Assembly (NCBI GenBank): GCA_918807975.1
Contig: OU964928.1
Location: 20,015,323-20,079,322, forward strand
Reading direction: 5' to 3'
DNA length: 64,000 nt
Source of the DNA: Aplidium turbinatum
Taxonomy: Eukaryota; Chordata; Ascidiacea; Aplousobranchia; Polyclinidae
In this document: positions 11,060 to 19,403 of the stretch, in pieces
Numbering within the stretch: position 1 is the first letter of the stretch
How the letters are laid out: every line of letters begins with the position of its first letter
The notes under the pieces: model-generated
Databases searched by the model: none
What the model saw: the letters and a program-made list of their open reading frames with translations, nothing else
Told to the model about the DNA's origin: nothing
Translations under genes and position numbers: made by a program

Positions 11060-11776
11060 ATCTACGCTTCGATCGCTAGTCCCCCCGACCCATCTGGGCG
11101 AACCTGCCTCAACGTCTGGCCAGTGCACATCCGTGCTCGTTGGTTCAACGTCAACACTTTTTCGGTAGGTAAAGCATACAATATATTCCCACTTACCATC
11201 TTTTTTTTTACACCAATTAATTGAGCCTTTGCTCCAGATTTTAAATAATTTTCGTCTCCCACGAGTATTCAAATCGTCCTTGTAGCTAAGCTTCTCTTCC
11301 TCGTGGGAGACCCCAAAGTTTATCCGCTCTGCCTACGGGCAGACCGGGTATAGGAGTCAAACGTACCTGTGTTACGGTCACGTGATGGAGACGTGGGCGC
11401 TGCCTGGCTTTATAAAACTTCTGTCGCCCGGCCCGTCGTGAGCTGACCTTTTTGCGTTTGCAGAAAGCAAATCCCGTCTCCCTGGCCCGTTCCGCCATTC
11501 TAACTTTTGCGGACGAGTCGCACAAAAATCTCGATCCACACTTTCCTTCCACAGGTACCTAGACTCCCCAGCCTGGCCCCCGCGACCTAAGCTGGTGGAC
11601 TTCCCTTCCGGGTGCATCGCCACCCCATAATCACGCCGCTCCCCGCCTCCACGGGGCGTGGCAGGCCGGTTCTTTAAAGTCTCTGACCTGGCTATGTTTA
11701 TTGTGTTCTTCTCGCCGTGTCAATTATTTTGTACTCGTGCGTCGTTGACCAAAATAAAACAGTTCATCATCATTTG
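11060..11776 (+). repeat. Right arm of the ~700-bp inverted repeat
   Basis: Inverse partner of 9085-9831, running outward from CGATCGCTAG/GGCGAACCTGCCTC to CTCGCCGTGTCAAT and AAAATAAAACAGTTCATCATC. The terminal ATCATC run after AATAAA fits a LINE 3' end. Short frames across it show no known domain. Confidence 0.7.
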
Positions 11777-12619
11777 TTTAGAAGTCATAAACAATCTTAC
11801 CACCGCTTTACCAGTCAGTTTAACTCTTATCTTTGTGGAAAGACAAGAGCCAACAAAACCAGCAGGCGGCATTATTATTTATTTGCGTGAGACAAAGCTG
11901 TCCATATCCAAAACAAAACAACGAAATAATACACAAACTGCAAATGCACAAAGGTCACAAATAGAGATTGTTGATCGTCAATGTAATAGTCAAGTCAAGC
12001 CAATTTATTTTGTTTTAACAGCGCCATATATTGTAGCCTACAACTATTGGTTGGATTATGGCACAATCAGGATGGTAGCGAAAAACCATAAGCAGTCATC
12101 TAGTCAGCCACCACCCCATCACAGTAAATTTAACTACACATTCATACACACTAGTGTGCAGACTGCAGAGGCAGGGCACATTACTTCAGTGAACAAAAAG
12201 GGTTCGCCACTGAGATTGAAAAACAACTGCTGTTGGTTTGAATCTCCATTCTCAGACTGAGTAAGCCGAGGATGAAGATTTAAACCAGCTATCAAGAATT
12301 AACCAACGACCAATAGCCTATATGTGATTGTGTGCTAGAATAGGCTAGCCTACAGCACTTGCGAAAGTTTTTCTGCAATATCGGGGGAAAACGTGAATAG
12401 GCCTACCACCACCGAATTGCAACAATTATTATGTAAAACATACAAAAACAGGGCAATTTGATTCTACTGTAGAGAACAAAGATTAAGAAGTAGTGTACCG
12501 TACGATATGATGATATACTGTAAAGGTATAAGTTATTCTTTGTATTGAGCACTTAAGGTACCGGTACCGGTACGCATGTATATTCTTATAACAGTTGGTT
12601 TTTGACTTTTTTTTAAAGC
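11777..12619. other. Non-coding stretch
   Basis: No recognised gene. GTTGGTTTGAATCTCC near 12232-12247 resembles a B box but lacks a partner A box. A GGTACCGGTACCGGTAC run sits near 12557-12573. Otherwise nothing is seen. Confidence 0.3.
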
Positions 12620-12624
12620 AATGG

Positions 12625-13169
12625 TGGTCACAGCGGTAAACCATAATCTCTTCTTGGGAAAATTTTAACATAAAGTTCCCTAATCCGTTCGTCTGTATAT
12701 AATGACCGAAGAAACACACACTTGAACTTCTTTTCAAACAGTGTATTCCTGTAAAATTAGCCCACGGCTACCGAAAACGAGGGGGTGCAACGCCTACACC
12801 ACTTAAACTGTCACTACACAACAGATTACTTGGATAAAAGACGGAACTTTTGTCCAGCTAGCAAGCACTAAGCCAACAGTTAAATGTGCGGCCAACTTTC
12901 AAACAATCATTTTACGAATGACCAGAATAGATATCAATATCTCAAATTCACGTAGAAAGTAACTGTGACGCAATAAATGAAAGACAATTATGAAGTCATT
13001 CCAACAGGTGTTTAAGCTGATGTAATATTTCCTGTTTAAACAGGCCCAAACAGGTCTTATGAACGATGGTGCAATTTTGGCACATGCTTTAGGAATTTCC
13101 ATGACGTAATATTCAGTAGACTTGAACGGTTTTATATGACGTTTGATTTGGTGAAAATTGTCGGGAACA
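12625..13169 (-). repeat. BEL/Pao 3' LTR of copy 1
   Basis: 545-bp LTR, TGGTCACAG...GGGAACA, on the downstream side of the minus-strand element. It is nearly identical to 32716-33260. The bases just inside it (TAGCGGCCCCTAGTTATGAC) are the same as in copy 2. Confidence 0.92.
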
Positions 13170-13474
13170 TAGCGGCCCCTAGTTATGACAGTCTGACATG
13201 GCATAACTAAAAAGAAATGACGACAATTGTGAGCCAATGAATAAAAACACATGATACACAAATTGTTTGAATCACTCACGTTTAAGTTAATACGCAAATA
13301 CAAAGGGCATGCAAAGAATGAACAGCAATAAGAATAAACACGACGATACATGAAATTGGTACCATAGGTACACGCTAAATGACGCTATATACAATGGTTG
13401 CGCTAATAACCGACTGTTCCGGGCTCAGACAAGGATCGGCCACCGCAGACAAAACCAGGCTCAAACCCTAACAC

Positions 13475-14661
13475 TTAGGTGTTCTTTACGGGGGCGAGGC
13501 ACGAAATATCCCTCAACACGTAGTCTACTTTCACTTTCCCCGTACTCTCATCATAGTTGCAGACGGCAACTTTGGCTCTACGAACCACAGGCTTCCCTTT
13601 CCTAATTTGTGGAACTACCTCATGCACCCTCCCAAGTTGATACTTCCCACGTTTACCAATGTCTTGGAGAGAACCTACCACTACAAGTTGACCAGGCTCC
13701 AAATTGTCGGCCATTTTTAGCCATTTTTTCCGGCCCTGAAGACCTGGCAAGTAAAAATCGATCCATTTATTCCAAAACTGCTGAGAAAGTGACAAATTGA
13801 ACCGATAATCCCTTCTTAATTGGTCACGATCATGTGGTTGCCCAACAGCACAGTATGGGTCTAAGTATGGGGTCAAAAGTGAGGCAGGGGTGATGACAGT
13901 AAAATCCCTAGGGTCGTCACTCAAAGGTACCAAAGGGCGTTCGTTCACGATTCGAACGGCACTGCCTGTGTACGTAAGCAGTTCAATAAAATTAGGCTTA
14001 CGTATTGAAGCGGCCAAAATGTGAAAAAAGTACTTGGTCATATCGGCCACGAAACCAAATCTACTCAGCCGAAATCCAGCCAAGAGATCTGCCAGAGGAT
14101 TTAACAAATCAGGACGCGAAAACATTACCTCATTAACACAAGTTCCTCGAAATTCAGATTGTTTTAAAGCCTTCTTCTTTAAATCAGCAGCTCTATCTGA
14201 CGCCAACACAAATTTGTTAGGTAAATCAATAACTTCCTTCAACGGAACAGGTATCTCAAATCGACCATTTTTCAACTCAATATTCGGTTCGACAAGTTCT
14301 CTAGCCAAAATATCATTGCGAGACAATTCACAGGTTTCATTTTGCAAAGTCAAATCCTGAATGACTTTATTCAGGTCTGCTATTTCCATATCGCGAGACT
14401 CAATTTTACGCTGAAAGCCAGAGATGACATCCGACTCTGAAGACGTCTGCACTCTGCACACTTTAGCAACGCTTTCAACTAAGGGTGACTTACCACCACA
14501 AGCCAACCAACCGAGAGGAGTGAGCAAAGCATGCGGTTCACTACGATTGTCACCAACACGCTCTTCTTTTGTCCACATCAAATAAGCGTTGTCGTTGCCA
14601 ATCAGTACATCTACAGTACTACAATCATTCAAATGAAACATATTCACGTCATGAAAATGAC
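13475..14661 (-). pseudogene. BEL/Pao pol remnant left of the Polinton
   Basis: A minus-strand coding remnant that includes pieces of the pol polyprotein and its conserved C-terminal region (GQPHDRDQLRRDY, FYLPGLQGRKKW, GRVHEVVPQIRKGKP). It is closely related to the longer copy at 42875-49238. It is a fossil, shorter than its relative. Confidence 0.8.
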
Positions 14662-14847
14662 GGAAACAGTAGTAGTAGATGCATGGTAGAGCAAGTAAAT
14701 GTACTAACCCTTAGTACGAACTGGTAAGACCCCTCGCTTGGTACGAACCCTAGATCGCATCCTTTGTGGTACGAACCGAAGATAAGGTTGTTTGGTCTGA
14801 ACTTTGTGGTACGAACTTGTAAGAACGGATGTTATGACGTAGCCACC

Positions 14848-14939
14848 GGTACGAACGGATGTTATGATGTAGCCACCGGTACTAAGCCTAGTCGGTACGA
14901 ACGGATGTTATGATGTAGCCACCGGTACTAAGCCTAGTC
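14848..14939. repeat. Subterminal 46-bp tandem repeat x2 (left)
   Basis: A 46-bp unit GGTACGAACGGATGTTATGA...GCCTAGTC repeats exactly twice, with partial units around it. GGTACGAAC/GTAAGAAC motifs recur from about 14718 to 15060. Such subterminal repeats may bind the integrase or terminal protein; that role is inference. Mirrored at 29293-29384. Confidence 0.85.
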
Positions 14940-15186
14940 GGTACGAACTTGTAAGAACGAATGTTATGACGTAATGATATGTAAGAACGACCGGTAAGAA
15001 CTCTATGAACGAACTTGGTATCGAACCCTCCGACCTAGGACGGGTTCGGTACGAACGAGTGATGCTAATAGGTTATGTATTAAATCTAAGTACGAACTTT
15101 AGCTAGAAACTACAAGCTAACATACTCTATGTCTTGGTTTACTTATAAAAAGCAACAAATAAATATTTTTTCGTTTGTGGTCTGTA

Positions 15187-15262
15187 AAGAGTGATTTTTT
15201 TTTTATGTTACATTGCTAATGATCAGTGACCTGGGTTCAATTCCCATGACTGAGGTTGTTTT
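15187..15262. other. tRNA 3'-half-like motif in Polinton arm (left)
   Basis: CAGTGACCTGGGTTCAATTCCCATG has a perfect B box (GGTTCAATTCC) and a T-arm-like stem with a preceding anticodon-arm-like stretch, but no A box or acceptor pairing. It sits between the terminal subrepeats and the end of the BIR-RING gene, bounded by T runs. It is a tRNA-derived relic or a Pol III-type B box. Mirrored at 28970-29045. Confidence 0.35.
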
Positions 15263-15272
15263 TTTTTAACTT

Positions 15273-15983
15273 TTATTCGACACGATAAACAATAACAGTT
15301 TTCAATATTTTTTTTCTACAATAAGGACATGTATTTAATTTTTGCACACAATCCCGACAACAACACATGTGCCCACAAGGTAAGATGATGGTATTGGTTC
15401 TGCTTTCTAAGCAAACAACACAAGAGTAAGTATCTGTTAGTTCTGTTTCAGGTCGTTGAATTCCTTGCATGAGTACTTCTCCAGCTGGTCTGGGTTGCTC
15501 ATCTCGTAGGCGAGAAGTGTCTTCTTCTCCGAAGAAAAACATATTTCTCTGTTCTGTTCTTGTGCGTTGGTTGTTGATTAACACTCTTCCATCACGTGTA
15601 AAACTGCTATGTCGTCCGTTTAAAAACTGACTTGTGATAATTTCGATAAATCGTGTTCCTTTCTTTTCTCTCAAATATTCGCATCTGTCAAAATAGCGTG
15701 GTTTAGCTATGTGAATAACCAATTAACAATCGAAAACAATTTTATAAAATTTTCTTATGTCAGAATATACTTACAGAGGACTCCACTTTGCATGTTCAAA
15801 CCAAGGATCATCTTTCTCATGCCATCCTTGCAACTTCACCCCACATGAAAAACACTTTACCCAATCTAAGTTGGTGAGGTAAAAGAACCCAGCTTCAGCA
15901 AACATATCTGGTGGGGAAAAAGTATTTTCTTGGTGTGGCCACGCCTCACTAAATGTTCTTAATCGTGTCTGATAAGAGTTCAT
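15273..15983 (-). CDS. IAP-like BIR-RING protein, two exons (left copy)
   Basis: Exon 1 (15983-15775, ATG MNSYQTRLRTF) encodes a BIR domain with CFSCG and GWHEKDDPWFEHAKW. Exon 2 (15684-15273) supplies the last zinc-binding Cys and a C-terminal C3HC4 RING finger (CVVCLES, LPCGHMCCCRDC, CPYC). A 90-bp GT-AG intron separates them and keeps the frame, giving about 206 residues. BIR-RING proteins are inhibitors of apoptosis and ubiquitin ligases. Here one BIR plus one RING resembles baculovirus-type IAPs. The gene is outermost in the arm, downstream of its own TATATAAA box (16089-16095 complement). It is identical to the copy at 28249-28959. Role in blocking host cell death is inference. Confidence 0.85.
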
Positions 15984-16158
15984 TTTACCTTGCCCCAATT
16001 TCTTTACTACTCTACCTTCTCTGACAAAAGCTGGTTTAGACTTGCCTCAAATTCTTGAATGTTGTACCTTTCTCTCACCAATGTTAGTTTATATAGCATC
16101 AAACTTTTTTTTCTTTTTCTCTCTTTTTTTATTGCGCAATATTTCAATACAACATTTA

Positions 16159-17457
16159 TTAAACAGTGTAGTCAAAAATCACATTGCGGTTCTTGTCAAT
16201 CTGAATAATATTGTCAAACTCCCCATAAACGATCACGTTGATTGTGTTCTCCAGAGCTTGACTGAAACGCAGCTCCATTCGTAAATTTCCTTGTTCTACC
16301 AAATCCAACGATCCATCATCAGTTAGGTCAGGACTGAGATCAAAGGCGAAAAGTGTGTAACCATTTGGGTATTCATCATATTTCAACCCATTGCCTTGGT
16401 CTTTTAAAAACTTCCCTGTGGCGGTGAATAGGGACATGTAGGATCGAACGTACTGGTTTAAAGGAAAGTTAGGTTGCAACGGTTTTGAAGGGATCTGTTC
16501 TCCGTTTTTGTACAGAGCTAAAAAGTTGATTCCAAAGTTTTGAAAATTGAATGGATTTTCAGCTCTTGTTCCATTGAATGCAGTATTTGTCACACATCCA
16601 AGCACCACCCGTTTGGGGAGTTGTCCATTGAAAAGATTTTCTTGGTTGGCAGACATGTTTCCTCTTGACACTGTGAAGCTTTTTACCGCAACCCTACGGA
16701 GGGGGTATTTAGCATTTCCGACTTGTAAAGCTTTTGTATGAGCAATAGAAACCGAAGGACTTATGGAAACTTGTCGTATGAACAGAGAGATGTTCTTGAG
16801 TACGGTTTTAAAAGTTGAATTATTTGCAGCCATCAAATTGAATCCGTCTTTAGAGCGAATGAATTTTAAGCGCATTTTGACATCGTTGAGCAAATATCTA
16901 TTCTGTGAGAATATATCCAAGTGTGGTCTTGAAGCCATGTGAACTACACGACTCAAACGAGCTTGTTGTTTTCGTTTTGTAAATCCGGTATTGTTGTCAG
17001 CAAGGGAACCCATGTGTGAGGGGGTGTCAGTTTGCCACATTGATGCAGTGAGCTGGCTGTCTTTGCTGTCTTGTCCAAAGGACAAAAGAGTTTCCAAATA
17101 AGCTCGATAAGGGTAAGTGACATTTGATGCAGAAATTAGTTTGTCATTGAGAGTCAACTCAACTTGAGAGAAAAGAGAATGAATCCACAGATTTGTAGGT
17201 GCAACTACATCGTCTTGGCCTAGATTTTCCCCATTCTGTTTCACAATTTGTGCACTTACTACAAAGTAAGAATTGGTCAGATCAAGGTAGTGTGATGAAC
17301 TCACATTGAATTCTATTGCTCCACCTTCTGATATATTGTTGAGTGGTCTAAATTCAATCCATTTTCCTGATTCGACTGAAGTTTGTGTCAACGGAACAGA
17401 AAACAAATCCAACTGACCTTTCACACATTCACAAGATTGAGGGTGGAGAAACGCCAT
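16159..17457 (-). CDS. Polinton major capsid protein (left copy)
   Basis: A 432-residue protein. Length, position next to the minor capsid and motifs such as HYLDLTNSYFVVSAQIV, NLWIHSLFSQVELTLND and TYPYRAYLETLLSFG are characteristic of the double jelly-roll major capsid protein that Polintons share with virophages and adenovirus-like viruses. It would form the hexameric shell units. Its start overlaps the stop of the upstream core-like gene (TAATG), so the two are likely on one transcript. Identical to 26775-28073. Recognition is by memory of the family, not by search. Confidence 0.85.
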   Translation of the reverse strand: MAFLHPQSCECVKGQLDLFSVPLTQTSVESGKWIEFRPLNNISEGGAIEFNVSSSHYLDLTNSYFVVSAQIVKQNGENLGQDDVVAPTNLWIHSLFSQVELTLNDKLISASNVTYPYRAYLETLLSFGQDSKDSQLTASMWQTDTPSHMGSLADNNTGFTKRKQQARLSRVVHMASRPHLDIFSQNRYLLNDVKMRLKFIRSKDGFNLMAANNSTFKTVLKNISLFIRQVSISPSVSIAHTKALQVGNAKYPLRRVAVKSFTVSRGNMSANQENLFNGQLPKRVVLGCVTNTAFNGTRAENPFNFQNFGINFLALYKNGEQIPSKPLQPNFPLNQYVRSYMSLFTATGKFLKDQGNGLKYDEYPNGYTLFAFDLSPDLTDDGSLDLVEQGNLRMELRFSQALENTINVIVYGEFDNIIQIDKNRNVIFDYTV

Positions 17458-17840
17458 TAAGAGAAAATATCTTTTGACTGCTTCCTGCGCTTTGATTTTT
17501 TTGAAATGACTTGATGTCTTGGTCGCTTTCTGTTTTTATTCGGTTTTTGGTGTAATACCGACCCTAAGAGGTTTTTCCCAGCTTCTTTTGATCGCCGAAT
17601 AGCTGCTTGCTTAACATTATGCCCGCTAAGGACATCACCGACAAACTCAGAACCAGACCGTAAAGCTTGCTTTCCAATTGCTTTAGCTCCTGTTTTAATT
17701 AACGGCAAAACCATTCGACCAATCCCTGCAAGAACACCACCTAACCCATGTCCGCCTTGTACAGGGGCTCCATGAAAAACTGGCAAACCACTTCCAGCCT
17801 GATTGACGTAATAGTGTTCATAAGCGTTTGACGCTACCAT
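17457..17840 (-). CDS. Small basic core-like protein (left copy)
   Basis: 127 residues: an N-terminal half rich in Gly (GAPVQGGHGLGG) and an amphipathic IGRMVLPLIKTGAKAIGKQA segment, then a very basic tail (KNRKRPRHQ, KKSKRRKQSK). It resembles the pX/pVI-type minor virion proteins seen in Polinton and adintovirus capsid modules: DNA-condensing or membrane-active, possibly cut by the element's protease near the Gly-Gly sites. It overlaps the minor capsid gene by 7 bases upstream and the major capsid gene downstream. Identical to 26392-26775. Confidence 0.65.
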   Translation of the reverse strand: MVASNAYEHYYVNQAGSGLPVFHGAPVQGGHGLGGVLAGIGRMVLPLIKTGAKAIGKQALRSGSEFVGDVLSGHNVKQAAIRRSKEAGKNLLGSVLHQKPNKNRKRPRHQVISKKSKRRKQSKDIFS

Positions 17841-18649
17841 TTTCTTTGTCGACGTAGATGAAGCGTTACCAACACCTTTCCAAACTGAAACGGTACTATC
17901 TGTCCAGTATCGGTATTTATACTGATCTCTACCATTTCAAATGCATTGACTCGTAAGGGGTGGTATTGAACCTTTTGGAAAGTGTGTGAGACATTGTCAA
18001 ACTTTCTTCCTTTGACTGTTACTGCTGAGAGTAAAGGAACTGAAGAGTCTCCGACGATATGATTTTCAATGATGTCAGAGTATACATACAAAGTGTGATA
18101 AATTTGTTTGATTTTGAGTTGGTTTGGGGCAGACATTTTTCCGTTTAAATATCGTGAAGTACACCCAAACAAATCTTTTACTTCATCAGAAATTTCGAAA
18201 ACTAGCGGTGGTTTTATGTCAAAGTTTAATTTGTGCAGCTGTTGGTTGAAATCAACTTTAAAGAATGGTGGCTCTAGTCCGTATCTTTCCAAAGCGTCTG
18301 GAATCATTTGGGCGATGTTGTGGTTGAGTTTGTTTAAAGCAGATACAAAGTCCCGTGGTTTGTCGTAATGACCTGGTGGGATACTCAAGAATCCATAACT
18401 ATTCTTAAAGGTGAACGAACCTGAGTTGGTATTGTCAACGTCTTTATCTGTGTAATGGGTCAGTATGTATAAGTCTCTTTTACCCCCATCAGGAACGTTA
18501 TACCAAGAAATTGGATAATGAAATTCAACAATTCCAGCTTCCCATTCACCCGACAGTTCCATTCTGTGAGGTAACTTTACTTTAAAATTTGTTAATGTAT
18601 TGTCTGGAAATATATCCATTGATGCGTTTGACGGTAAGGTCAAGTACAT
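17834..18649 (-). CDS. Polinton minor capsid (penton-like) protein (left copy)
   Basis: Starting at the ATG at 18649 (MYLTLPSNASMDIFPDNTL) it gives 271 residues. The opening L-P-S-N-A-S ... F-P-D-N-T, the GEWEAGIVEFHYPISWYNV motif and the C-terminal VLVTLHLRR stretch are typical of Polinton minor capsid proteins, single jelly-rolls thought to form pentons. An earlier non-ATG opening in the frame is not needed: the ATG lies directly after the stop of the membrane-protein gene. Identical to 25583-26398. Confidence 0.8.
   Translation of the reverse strand: MYLTLPSNASMDIFPDNTLTNFKVKLPHRMELSGEWEAGIVEFHYPISWYNVPDGGKRDLYILTHYTDKDVDNTNSGSFTFKNSYGFLSIPPGHYDKPRDFVSALNKLNHNIAQMIPDALERYGLEPPFFKVDFNQQLHKLNFDIKPPLVFEISDEVKDLFGCTSRYLNGKMSAPNQLKIKQIYHTLYVYSDIIENHIVGDSSVPLLSAVTVKGRKFDNVSHTFQKVQYHPLRVNAFEMVEISINTDTGQIVPFQFGKVLVTLHLRRQRKW
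17914..17921 (-). promoter_or_regulatory. TATAAATA box ahead of core/major capsid (left)
   Basis: TATAAATACC on the minus strand, 73 bases before the core-like gene start, inside the minor capsid gene. The same TATAAATAC element precedes the membrane-protein gene and the small gene at 22748. Mirrored at 26311-26318. Confidence 0.5.
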
Positions 18650-18650
18650 G

Positions 18651-18887
18651 TCAACGTTTGATTTTCGGAGCTGGAAGAATAAATCCAAGGCAAGTTCCAA
18701 GCAAAGAAATCCACAAATCTTTCTGTTGTGTGTTATTGCTCAAGTTATAAATTGAAGCACACACGATGATGTAAATCAACAAAACCTGAAAGACAAATGC
18801 TAAAGAGTGTTTCCAGATACCTTTTTGTTGAATAGAACTGTTACTTGCTATGGAAGGTGCTGGTGATGATCCAATCTCGGTATCCAT
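18651..18887 (-). CDS. Small membrane protein (left copy)
   Basis: 78 residues with two hydrophobic segments, SLAFVFQVLLIYIIVCASIY and a shorter LWISLLGTCLGFILP near the C-terminus. A short polar N-terminus precedes them. Small hydrophobic proteins next to the minor capsid are seen in Polinton-type elements and may act on membranes during entry or exit; this role is inference. A TATAAATACC box lies 35 bases upstream. Identical to 25345-25581. Confidence 0.55.
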   Translation of the reverse strand: MDTEIGSSPAPSIASNSSIQQKGIWKHSLAFVFQVLLIYIIVCASIYNLSNNTQQKDLWISLLGTCLGFILPAPKIKR

Positions 18888-18921
18888 TTTTGAAATGAAT
18901 GTTGTATGTGTTAAAGAGTGG

Positions 18922-18929
18922 TATTTATA
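18922..18929 (-). promoter_or_regulatory. TATAAATA box ahead of membrane/minor capsid genes (left)
   Basis: TATAAATACC on the minus strand, overlapping the end of the protease gene and 35 bases before the membrane-protein ATG. Mirrored at 25303-25310. Confidence 0.55.
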
Positions 18930-19368
18930 GGTGGATTACGTTTCGAACTAAATCATCATTTTCTTTCAAATCATTAGAGTAAATCTCAAGGGTTTCTTGG
19001 AGGGATCGACCTCTAGCGGAGAGAAGACAAAAAAGAATGACGTGGTGACCACATGTTGTGGAGTTAAAATCTTGTATTGTGCGATCGTTGAACTGAATGT
19101 CAGAACAATGCAATTGTATAAACCTGTAGATATCATGAAACAAAGGTCTTATTCCCATAGGATCAAAGTAAACACCTTTCCTTTCCGAATTGATGTACAA
19201 GCCAACCCAATGTGAACCTGGTAAACTTCGTGGGTCTAAATTAAATACAATCAAAGCTGGAGGTTCTGCATCTAAATTTAACAATTCATCTCTTGCAAAC
19301 ACACCTTTAAAAATCACATTCGCAAACACATCTTTTTCTAAAATTGTTTTTATTTGAATAGAATTCAT
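18925..19368 (-). CDS. Adenovirus-type cysteine protease (left copy)
   Basis: 147 residues from the ATG at 19368 (MNSIQIKTILEK); a longer frame exists but this start fits the family. The catalytic layout of C5/Ulp1-like proteases is visible: His53 in GSHWVG, Asp69 in YFDPMG, Gln99 in TIQDF and Cys106 in TTCGHH. It would process virion precursors during maturation. It is the innermost gene of the arm. Identical to 24864-25307. Confidence 0.85.
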   Translation of the reverse strand: MNSIQIKTILEKDVFANVIFKGVFARDELLNLDAEPPALIVFNLDPRSLPGSHWVGLYINSERKGVYFDPMGIRPLFHDIYRFIQLHCSDIQFNDRTIQDFNSTTCGHHVILFCLLSARGRSLQETLEIYSNDLKENDDLVRNVIHL

Positions 19369-19403
19369 GATTGCACGACAGCAATGACACACGAAATGAA
19401 TCA

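Noticed and set aside
11658-12260. 200-codon plus-strand frame
   Set aside because: It starts inside the inverted-repeat arm and runs into AT-rich DNA. There is no domain, it is rich in Lys/Asn/Thr as expected for chance reading, and it crosses a repeat boundary.
15187-15262. A functional tRNA gene in the Polinton
   Set aside because: No A box, no acceptor stem, and the preceding bases are a T run; only the T arm is tRNA-like.
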